In this document: positions 1 through 5,060 of the stretch, piece after piece
Numbering within the stretch: the first letter of the stretch is position 1
Layout: each line of letters begins with the position of its first letter
From: Thermoplasmata archaeon
Lineage (GTDB): Archaea > Thermoplasmatota > E2 > DHVEG-1
DNA: 5,551 bases
Direction: 5' to 3'
Assembly (NCBI GenBank): GCA_003651045.1
Contig: QMTJ01000082.1
Coordinates: 1-5,551, forward strand
Made by a program: the position numbers and the translations under genes
Notes under the pieces: generated by a model
Database searches by the model: none
Told to the model about the DNA's origin: nothing
The model's input: only the letters and a program-made list of their open reading frames with translations

Positions 1-1723
1 TACCACCAAGGTTGATATCCACTGGGTACCAGTAGTCAAAATCATTTTTTATCTCCCTCCAGATAGGTTTCAAGGGTTCTCCGCGTCCAAGGAAAACATA
101 GTCGAAAAACTCCTCAGTCATCTCCCCTGGTAGAATCCTTTTATTATTCACATATCTTGAGATAACATAATATGCGGGGTAAAGCGTTGAATCAGAGATA
201 GGTTCGATAACCCATCCTTTTTTAAATGGAAACTCTGTACCTAGCCAGGATCCTTTTCTGATACATGCCCGGTCGTCAAACCAGTCAAGGACACCTGGCA
301 TCTCATTTTTATACTCTACTGGATAAATATTCATAGTTTCAACATGTTTCTTAGAATCCATTGTTAGTTTTTCATCACTATACTTAATAAACCATTGATC
401 AGGTATCTGTTTAATCACTACCTTACTACCGCATCTACAAACTACTTCTTCAGAAAACTCTCGCATCACTACAGCATCATTCTGAGCTATCAACTCATTT
501 TTAACCTCATCTTTAATATCAGATACTTTGATACCAGCATACCGCCCACAGTTCTCATTAAGATACCCTGTATGAAACTCTTTCTTATACACTTCTTCAG
601 TAGCTAAATCAAGTTTCTCTGTTTCAGTTTGACTTTTTATCCCCAATGCCTCACATGCTTCTTTAGCAGGGTTTGTCCCATATCCTTCAACATCAATAAT
701 AGTAATAGGTTCAATATCAGTTTTAGATTCAACAAGAGCTATCCAATCATATGGAGCATGCGCTGGAACAGACATCACTATCCCTGTAGCTACAGAGGGA
801 TCGGCAAAAACACCACTAAGTATAGGTATCTTTCTCCTCACTAGAGGTACGGTACATGTTTTTCCAATTAAAAAACTACCTGGTATCTCCTCAGTTAACG
901 GTTCAACTTTTTCCATCTGATATATGAGTTTATCCAATGCCTCACTAGAAAGAATCCATATTTCATCGTTTATCCTCGCTTTAACATATTTAACATCTGG
1001 GTTAACCCACATATTAGTGACACCAAAAATAGTCTCAGGTCTAAGTGTAGCGGCAGGTAAAACACAACCATCTTCCATACGGAATTTAATAACTGTAAAC
1101 TCTAAAATTTCAGCAGATCCACCTTTAGAAATATCAGTCTCTGATTTATCAACAGCGACAGGTCCACAATTAGGGCAGAAAGGAGCAAAATGTGGTTTCT
1201 GAATCAACAAATTTTTTTCTTTAAGTTTATAAAACTGCCACTGTATAAACTTTTTATAACCCTCAGAAATAGTACTCATAATAGAAGAATAATCTATCAA
1301 AAAACCAAATTTTTTCCAATAATCATCAATATATACTTTACTAAAAAAATTCACTACTTCAACAGGATCAACAAGTTTTTTAATTTCTTCATCAGAACAA
1401 CCATATTCTTTTAACGAACGAATAGTATCAATATCCCTCCGTTCAACTTTTTTAGCGAAACCCACAGAAGGTATACCTGAAGCATGAAAACCCGCTGGGA
1501 AAAAAACGTTATAACCAGTCATACGTTTATAACGAGCTATAACATCACAATATGTAAAACCACGCATATGACCTACATGAAGAAAACCAGAAACACCAGG
1601 GTAAGCAAAATGTATGAAAAATTTTTTTTGACTCCCTATATTTGCTCTCCCAATATCATGACTATACCATTCCTTCTGCCATCTCTGTTCAATATTTATG
1701 TAATCATAGTTTTTACTATCCAT
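1..1723 (-). CDS. leuS: Leucyl-tRNA synthetase, archaeal type (partial, N-terminal 574 codons)
   Basis: Class I aminoacyl-tRNA synthetase that charges tRNA-Leu with leucine in the cytoplasm. The minus-strand frame is open from an ATG at 1723 to the left edge, giving 574 codons; archaeal LeuRS is usually over 900 residues, so the KMSKS loop, anticodon-binding and C-terminal domains lie outside. Visible in order: the class I HIGH signature as HVGH (residues 49-52) followed by MRGFTYCDVIARYKRM and a FPAGFHASGIP block; a zinc-ribbon-like CPNC (183-186); the CP1 editing domain with the threonine-rich TLRPETIFG (226-234) and GIVMSVPAHAPYD (314-326), whose last Asp matches the conserved editing aspartate; CRCG (429-432); DQWF (442-445); and SDSTLYPAYY (510-519). 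The last visible block, WYPVDINLGG, is the end of the CP1/catalytic junction. The ATG start begins the conserved N-terminal helix (IEQRWQKEW) and no strong Shine-Dalgarno precedes it. No frameshift or in-frame stop was seen. Plus-strand ORFs across this region are antisense shadows. Confidence 0.95.
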   Translation of the reverse strand, partial: MDSKNYDYINIEQRWQKEWYSHDIGRANIGSQKKFFIHFAYPGVSGFLHVGHMRGFTYCDVIARYKRMTGYNVFFPAGFHASGIPSVGFAKKVERRDIDTIRSLKEYGCSDEEIKKLVDPVEVVNFFSKVYIDDYWKKFGFLIDYSSIMSTISEGYKKFIQWQFYKLKEKNLLIQKPHFAPFCPNCGPVAVDKSETDISKGGSAEILEFTVIKFRMEDGCVLPAATLRPETIFGVTNMWVNPDVKYVKARINDEIWILSSEALDKLIYQMEKVEPLTEEIPGSFLIGKTCTVPLVRRKIPILSGVFADPSVATGIVMSVPAHAPYDWIALVESKTDIEPITIIDVEGYGTNPAKEACEALGIKSQTETEKLDLATEEVYKKEFHTGYLNENCGRYAGIKVSDIKDEVKNELIAQNDAVVMREFSEEVVCRCGSKVVIKQIPDQWFIKYSDEKLTMDSKKHVETMNIYPVEYKNEMPGVLDWFDDRACIRKGSWLGTEFPFKKGWVIEPISDSTLYPAYYVISRYVNNKRILPGEMTEEFFDYVFLGRGEPLKPIWREIKNDFDYWYPVDINLGG

Positions 1724-1754
1724 AATACTCGTCCGTGGTGAAATGACAAATGTT

Positions 1755-1762
1755 TTATTTAA
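1755..1762 (-). promoter_or_regulatory. Probable TATA box of leuS
   Basis: On the minus strand this reads TTAAATAA, preceded by purine-rich AAAAACCA that could act as a BRE. It lies 32-39 bases upstream of the leuS ATG. The usual archaeal TATA-to-start distance would place transcription initiation only a few bases before the ATG, giving a short or near-leaderless mRNA. That fits the absence of a good Shine-Dalgarno. Inferred from sequence and spacing only. Confidence 0.5.
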
Positions 1763-1801
1763 TGGTTTTTCCTATTGATAAATTTACAGAGAATGGAAAG
1801 A

Positions 1802-1810
1802 TTTTAAATA
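1802..1810 (+). promoter_or_regulatory. Probable TATA box of the 34-codon ORF
   Basis: TTTTAAATA preceded by the purine-rich GGAAAGA, a BRE-plus-TATA arrangement typical of archaea. Initiation expected about 25-27 bases downstream would fall near 1830, leaving a leader of about 20 bases that contains the G-rich Shine-Dalgarno at 1837. The box fits the downstream ORF and points away from leuS. Confidence 0.5.
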
Positions 1811-1836
1811 GTAGATCTTAATTCACTATGCAATAT

Positions 1837-1844
1837 GGGGGCGA
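1837..1844 (+). promoter_or_regulatory. G-rich Shine-Dalgarno of the 34-codon ORF
   Basis: GGGGGCGA ends about 8 bases before the ATG at 1853, within a strongly AT-rich context. The five-G core resembles the one upstream of the endonuclease IV-like gene at 5044. This site is the main reason to prefer the ATG at 1853. The ATG at 1828 opens a different frame that stops within ten codons. Confidence 0.5.
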
Positions 1845-1852
1845 GAAATATT

Positions 1853-1957
1853 ATGCTTGAAAAAATTGAACCATATATAAATGGACAGCGTCTTAGAAAA
1901 CTTGAATTAGTAGACAAAGAAATCTTTTATATATCATTTAACACAAGAGACAATTAG
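1853..1957 (+). CDS. Possible small protein, 34 residues, unknown function
   Basis: Short ORF starting MLEKIEPYINGQRL and ending FNTRDN before TAG. I do not recognise the family. It has a charged, potentially helical first half (residues 11-24 are rich in R, K, E and L) and a more beta-like tail (EIFYISF), with no signal peptide or membrane segment. Support comes from context rather than homology: a BRE/TATA-like box about 45 bases upstream and a GGGGGCGA Shine-Dalgarno with good spacing. It is divergent from leuS and convergent with the membrane-protein gene, and the two stop codons overlap (TAG here at 1955-1957, TAA on the other strand at 1956-1954). It could instead be the remnant of a longer gene or the 5' part of a small RNA. 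Nothing downstream in any plus frame continues it convincingly. Confidence 0.4.
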   Translation: MLEKIEPYINGQRLRKLELVDKEIFYISFNTRDN

Positions 1958-2172
1958 ATAAAACCAGAGAGTAAACCCTGTATTTTATCAAAAACACCTA
2001 ATGCATCTAATCCAAACAAAATCAGTAGAAAAACAATTATTATTAAAGCGATTTTTATCGCAAATTTTATTAGTTTCCAAATAACAACCACAGCTATAAC
2101 TCCTATGAGAAACAAAACCCATCGTGGTATCCCAAGATCTATTATGTTAAAATTATTGAATGATATAGTCAT
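1954..2172 (-). CDS. Small two-helix membrane protein, unknown function
   Basis: 72 residues, not recognised as a named family. After a short polar N-terminus (NNFNIIDLGIPR) there are two hydrophobic stretches, roughly residues 18-32 and 41-61. A short basic linker with lysines at 33, 36 and 40 separates them, and an amphipathic tail follows (DKIQGLLSGF). This suggests a helical hairpin in the cytoplasmic membrane with the basic turn facing the cytoplasm. I chose the ATG at 2172 over the in-frame TTG at 2178 because AGGTTGAG lies six bases upstream of the ATG but directly abuts the TTG. It is divergent from hef across an AT-rich promoter region and convergent with the 34-codon ORF. The marked hydrophobic pattern argues for a real gene, but such low-complexity hydrophobic ORFs can arise by chance. 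Confidence 0.65.
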   Translation of the reverse strand: MTISFNNFNIIDLGIPRWVLFLIGVIAVVVIWKLIKFAIKIALIIIVFLLILFGLDALGVFDKIQGLLSGFI

Positions 2173-2178
2173 AATCAA

Positions 2179-2186
2179 CTCAACCT
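2179..2186 (-). promoter_or_regulatory. Shine-Dalgarno of the membrane-protein gene (decides the start)
   Basis: On the minus strand this reads AGGTTGAG, six bases before the ATG at 2172. The alternative TTG at 2178 would have zero spacing, so the site favours the ATG. Confidence 0.5.
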
Positions 2187-2209
2187 AAAATTGTTATATG
2201 GTATCTTGA

Positions 2210-2225
2210 ACATATAATATAATAT
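2210..2225. promoter_or_regulatory. Shared AT-rich divergent promoter element
   Basis: An uninterrupted A/T tract (ATATAATATAAT-like after ACAT) offers TATA-like boxes on both strands. On the plus strand it lies about 25-35 bases before the TTG at 2248, which would suit a leaderless hef transcript. On the minus strand it lies about 40-50 bases upstream of the ATG at 2172, leaving room for a short leader with the Shine-Dalgarno. Which box is used in each direction cannot be told by eye. Confidence 0.4.
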
Positions 2226-2247
2226 TTTTTGATATTTCATTTTATAT

Positions 2248-4605
2248 TTGAAGTTTCTTGAAGTAGAAGATTTTAGCTTGTCATCCCAAATATACAAAAA
2301 CTCTAATGTATTACCTTATTTTGTGTACATCAAACATGAGTTTATAAAACCAGAGAGCGTTGAATATAGGGAATATCAGAGTAAAATAGCATATGCTGCG
2401 CTGAGAGAAAATACACTTGTTGTTTTACCTACAGGTCTTGGTAAAACAGTTATCGCGTTATTGGTAATAGCCGATGAACTTAAAAAAAAGGGAAATAAAA
2501 TACTTTTCTTCGCACCTACAAGACCCTTGGTAGTACAACATGCACAGTTTTTAAAAGAGTTTTTAACAATTGATCCATCCTCTATTCAGGTTTTTACAGG
2601 TGAGATTTCTCCTTTGAAAAGACAGGAGTTATGGGAGAAAACCCGGGTTATTGTTTCTACGCCTCAGGTTATTGAAAATGATCTATTATCTAAGAGGCTG
2701 AGTCTAAAAGATGTTTCTTTGATTATTTTTGATGAAGCACATCATGCTGTCGGGGAATATGCTTATGTTTTTGTCTCTGAAATGTATCAAAAACAAAGAA
2801 GTGAAGATAGACGTGTACTAGGTATGACTGCATCTCCAGGTAGTGATGTTTCTAAGATACTTGAAGTATGTAGAAATCTAGATATCAAAAATATTGAGAT
2901 TCGTACTAAGTATGATCGTGATGTTAAACCTTATGTTCATGATTTAAAAATTATCTGGAAAGAAATAGCTTTACCAAGAGAGTTTGCTTATACTATACAA
3001 CTACTTAGAAAAGCATTGTCAGAGCGTTTAAAGATATTAAAACAGATAGGTGTGATAGATAGTTCTTCTGTTTCGTCTATAAACCGTACTAAATTGTTAG
3101 ATGCACAGAAAAGAATACAGGAAGAAATACGTTCTACTGTTAAACCTTCTAAGATGCTGTTTAAAGCTGCTTCGGTTCAGAGTGAAGCTATGAAAATACA
3201 TTATGCTCTTGAGTTACTTCAGACGCAGGGAGTGAATGCTTTGAAAAACTATTTCCAGAGGATGAGACGAGAGGTTTCTTCTAAAAATAGTAGTAAGGCA
3301 TCTAGAAGTATTATGTCTGATAACAGCATCCTTGAAGCTGTTGCGTATGTTAAATCTTTAGATATCGAACACCCTAAAATACCAGAGATTGTAGAAATCG
3401 TTAAAAAACAGTTGAAGGAAAAACCAGATTCACGGATTATTGTTTTTACACATTACCGTGATACATCAGCGTATATTGTAAATCAGCTTAAAAACGTTGA
3501 AAACGCTAAACCTGTACGTTTCATCGGTCAAGCAGTAAAAAATGGGGACAAAGGTCTCACTCAAAAGGAGCAAGCATTAATAGTTAAAAAATTCAAAGAA
3601 GGAGAATACAATGTTTTAATCGCTACTTCTGTCGCAGAGGAAGGTCTTGATATACCCTCAACTGATCTCGTAGTATTCTATGAACCTATACCTTCAGAGA
3701 TACGTGTTATACAACGGAGAGGTAGAACGGGTAGGAAAATGCCTGGTAAAGTCATTATTTTAATTACTAAAGGTACACCTGATGAAGGTTATTACTGGGC
3801 TGCAAAACATAAAGAAAAACGTATGCGTAGTGAACTTGAAATGCTTCGATCAAAGCTTAGTAAAAAATTTGAGGAATCCGAAACACTTTATAATGATATT
3901 GTAAAAGAAAAAGTTAATCAGAAAACCTTAGAAGATTTTGAAAAAAAAAGAAATAATGAACAAGTAAAAATAATTGTAGATCATAGAGAGTACCGTTCTA
4001 ATGTTATAAAAAACTTAACAATTAAAGGCATCATAGTTGAACCTCAACAGCTTGATGTAGGAGATTATGTTTTATCATCACGTATCGGTGTAGAACGTAA
4101 AAACGTAGATGATTTCTTAGAATCACTTATCACAGGTAAACTGTTTAAACAAATAGCTCAACTTAGAGATGCATATTCAAGACCCCTCTTGATAATAGAA
4201 GGCGAAGGTTTATTGACGAAACGTAATATTAGCCATAACGCGATTTTTGGTAGCCTTGCATCGATCTCTGTAGATTTTGGTATACCTGTGCTTAGAACCA
4301 AAGATGCTATGGAAACTGCTGATCTTTTAAACGTCATTGCTAAACGTGAACAAAGAGATGATAAAAAAACAGTAGCTATACGAGGTGATAAACCACAGAT
4401 GTCTCTTAAAGAACGACAGCAGTTTTTAGTAGAGAGTCTACCTAATGTCTCAGCTGTTCTCGCTAAACGTCTTTTAACTCATTTTGGTAGTGTTAGAGCT
4501 ATTATTAACGCGTCTGAAAAAGAACTTCAGGAGGTAGAGGGTATAGGCAAAAATATTGCTTCTGAAATTATAAAAGTTTTAAACACTGATTACAATGAGG
4601 AGTGA
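2248..4605 (+). CDS. hef: Hef-type helicase-nuclease (SF2 helicase plus XPF/ERCC4 nuclease)
   Basis: Structure-specific enzyme that unwinds and cuts forked, flapped and branched DNA at stalled replication forks; archaeal relative of FANCM and XPF/MUS81. Up to 785 residues, close to known Hef proteins. Helicase motifs (numbered from the TTG): I PTGLGKT (61-67), II DEAH (162-165), III GMTASPGS (192-199), IV IIVFTH (397-402), V VLIATSVAEEGLDIP (456-470), VI QRRGRTGR (489-496); a helical insertion lies between the two RecA-like lobes (about 225-370). The nuclease domain has VDHRE (577-581), GDY (605-607) and the catalytic ERKNVDD (616-622), all intact. A tandem helix-hairpin-helix region (about 731-780) ends the protein; its first hairpin reads PNVSAVLAKRLL and the second VEGIGKNIA. 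The start is uncertain: TTG 2248, TTG 2278 or GTG 2323; none has a Shine-Dalgarno. The GTG product would begin close to where family members usually start. No frameshift was seen. The neighbouring nfo-like gene is also a repair gene. Confidence 0.96.
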   Translation: MKFLEVEDFSLSSQIYKNSNVLPYFVYIKHEFIKPESVEYREYQSKIAYAALRENTLVVLPTGLGKTVIALLVIADELKKKGNKILFFAPTRPLVVQHAQFLKEFLTIDPSSIQVFTGEISPLKRQELWEKTRVIVSTPQVIENDLLSKRLSLKDVSLIIFDEAHHAVGEYAYVFVSEMYQKQRSEDRRVLGMTASPGSDVSKILEVCRNLDIKNIEIRTKYDRDVKPYVHDLKIIWKEIALPREFAYTIQLLRKALSERLKILKQIGVIDSSSVSSINRTKLLDAQKRIQEEIRSTVKPSKMLFKAASVQSEAMKIHYALELLQTQGVNALKNYFQRMRREVSSKNSSKASRSIMSDNSILEAVAYVKSLDIEHPKIPEIVEIVKKQLKEKPDSRIIVFTHYRDTSAYIVNQLKNVENAKPVRFIGQAVKNGDKGLTQKEQALIVKKFKEGEYNVLIATSVAEEGLDIPSTDLVVFYEPIPSEIRVIQRRGRTGRKMPGKVIILITKGTPDEGYYWAAKHKEKRMRSELEMLRSKLSKKFEESETLYNDIVKEKVNQKTLEDFEKKRNNEQVKIIVDHREYRSNVIKNLTIKGIIVEPQQLDVGDYVLSSRIGVERKNVDDFLESLITGKLFKQIAQLRDAYSRPLLIIEGEGLLTKRNISHNAIFGSLASISVDFGIPVLRTKDAMETADLLNVIAKREQRDDKKTVAIRGDKPQMSLKERQQFLVESLPNVSAVLAKRLLTHFGSVRAIINASEKELQEVEGIGKNIASEIIKVLNTDYNEE
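2288..2295 (+). promoter_or_regulatory. Alternative TATA-like box for a GTG-started hef
   Basis: AAATATAC lies about 28-35 bases upstream of the GTG at 2323. If used, it would give a leaderless or nearly leaderless mRNA starting at that GTG, in keeping with the missing Shine-Dalgarno. The competing box at 2210-2225 serves the TTG at 2248 equally well, so this is a weak call. Confidence 0.25.
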
Positions 4606-4606
4606 A

Positions 4607-4631
4607 TTTTTCCCAAATATTTTTATTTTCT
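4607..4631 (+). terminator. T-rich archaeal terminator after hef
   Basis: Immediately after the hef TGA come three T runs: T5 at 4607-4611, T5 at 4620-4624 and T4 at 4626-4629. Oligo-T tracts without a strong hairpin are the usual intrinsic terminators in archaea. The same AT-rich stretch may also supply the promoter of the next gene, so some readthrough is possible. Confidence 0.55.
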
Positions 4632-4635
4632 ACTG

Positions 4636-4674
4636 TATTACCCCCCTGAGAAAAAACAATAAAAAAGGGTGATA
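4636..4674 (+). promoter_or_regulatory. Possible hairpin covering the UPF0147 Shine-Dalgarno
   Basis: TATTACCC at 4636-4643 can pair with GGGTGATA at 4667-4674: eight pairs including three G-C and one G-U, around a 23-base A-rich loop. The right arm contains the whole Shine-Dalgarno. In an RNA that includes the left arm, such as readthrough from hef, the ribosome site would be partly masked. A transcript starting downstream of 4640 would leave it open. Seen by inspection; stability not computed. Confidence 0.3.
4667..4673 (+). promoter_or_regulatory. Shine-Dalgarno of the UPF0147 gene (decides the start)
   Basis: GGGTGAT ends seven bases before the ATG at 4681. The in-frame GTG at 4669 lies inside this site, so it cannot be a sensible start and the ATG is preferred. 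Confidence 0.75.
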
Positions 4675-4680
4675 TTAGCT

Positions 4681-4935
4681 ATGTCCACAGATGAAAAAAT
4701 TGCTCAAGTATGTGATGGTTTAAATATGCTTCATGAAGACAACTCTATCCCTAGGAACATTAGAAGAGGAGCTGAAGAAGTTAAAAATACTCTTCTTAAT
4801 GAGAAAGACCCCCTTGATGTTAGAGTGGCTACTGCTACTGCACGTCTTGATGAGATGGCTAATGATCCAAATATCCCCCTGCATGGTAGGACTCTAATTT
4901 GGAATATTATAAGTCGCCTTGAAGAAATTGCATAA
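4681..4935 (+). CDS. UPF0147 family protein
   Basis: Small soluble protein of 84 residues, the usual length for the archaeal UPF0147 family, whose function is not established. Recognisable family features are the N-terminal DEKIAQV helix, SIPRNIRRGAEEVKNTLL (26-43), VRVATATARLDEM (51-63) and the strongly conserved NDPNIPLHGRTLIWNIISRLE (65-85 region). The pattern predicts a compact all-helical fold with no membrane segment or catalytic motif. The ATG at 4681 was chosen because GGGTGAT lies just upstream; an in-frame GTG four codons earlier falls within that site. It follows hef on the same strand after 75 bases that contain T-rich termination signals, so it is probably transcribed at least partly on its own. 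The minus-strand ORF across it is a shadow. Confidence 0.92.
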   Translation: MSTDEKIAQVCDGLNMLHEDNSIPRNIRRGAEEVKNTLLNEKDPLDVRVATATARLDEMANDPNIPLHGRTLIWNIISRLEEIA

Positions 4936-4960
4936 TTTAAAATAATTCTTATATTCAAAA

Positions 4961-5001
4961 AAAAGTATGATATAAGCTTATATATAATAAACAATACTTT
5001 T
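4961..5001. repeat. Inverted repeat enclosing a 14-base palindrome in the nfo promoter region
   Basis: Outer arms AAAAGTAT (4961-4968) and ATACTTTT (4994-5001) are exact reverse complements separated by 25 bases. Inside lies a perfect 14-base palindrome, ATATAAGCTTATAT (4970-4983), which runs into TATATAATAA, the best TATA candidate for the downstream gene. This could be an operator overlapping the promoter, or a weak hairpin ending the UPF0147 transcript. In such AT-rich DNA chance symmetry is also possible. Confidence 0.4.
4979..4990 (+). promoter_or_regulatory. Probable TATA box of the endonuclease IV-like gene
   Basis: TATATATAATAA-like stretch about 70-80 bases upstream of the ATG at 5061. 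Initiation near 5010 would yield a leader of about 50 bases containing a small hairpin and the five-G Shine-Dalgarno. Confidence 0.45.
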
Positions 5002-5009
5002 AATAGGGT

Positions 5010-5027
5010 ATCATCTATAACGATGAT
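5010..5027 (+). other. Small hairpin in the leader of the endonuclease IV-like gene
   Basis: ATCATC (5010-5015) and GATGAT (5022-5027) form a perfect six-pair stem with a six-base loop. It sits at or just after the predicted transcription start and ends about 17 bases before the Shine-Dalgarno, so it would not mask that site. It could be a 5' stabilising element or a protein-binding palindrome. Confidence 0.3.
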
Positions 5028-5043
5028 CCAAATTAAAAAAAAT

Positions 5044-5048
5044 GGGGG
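5044..5048 (+). promoter_or_regulatory. Five-G Shine-Dalgarno of the endonuclease IV-like gene
   Basis: GGGGG within AATGGGGGTTAA, 12 bases before the ATG at 5061. The spacing is slightly long, but this is the only G-rich element nearby. The ATG formed at 5042 is out of frame with the gene. Confidence 0.5.
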
Positions 5049-5060
5049 TTAATATAGTTT

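Noticed and set aside
395..1741. Several plus-strand ORFs of 70-92 codons across the left third
   Set aside because: All lie antisense to leuS, whose minus-strand frame shows continuous, well-conserved synthetase motifs. Their translations are low-complexity and match no family.
1724..1852. Possible T-box-like or tRNA-like regulatory leader upstream of leuS
   Set aside because: No T-box core, cloverleaf or long stem is visible. The likely promoter sits so close to the ATG that there is no room for a structured leader.
1958..2357. Exact 14-base direct repeat ATAAAACCAGAGAG at 1958-1971 and 2344-2357, as possible attachment or duplication sites
   Set aside because: One repeat of this length is roughly what chance allows in 5.5 kb of AT-rich DNA. 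Both copies are mostly within coding sequence, and no integrase or element lies between them.
4641..4660. C6 run followed by A-rich sequence, considered as a frameshift site or a CRISPR-like unit
   Set aside because: It lies in non-coding sequence between two intact genes and is not repeated. Its only plausible role is as the partial arm of the hairpin with the Shine-Dalgarno.
4731..4994. Minus-strand ORF of 87 codons
   Set aside because: It lies opposite the clearly recognisable UPF0147 gene and its translation has no family features, so it is a shadow.
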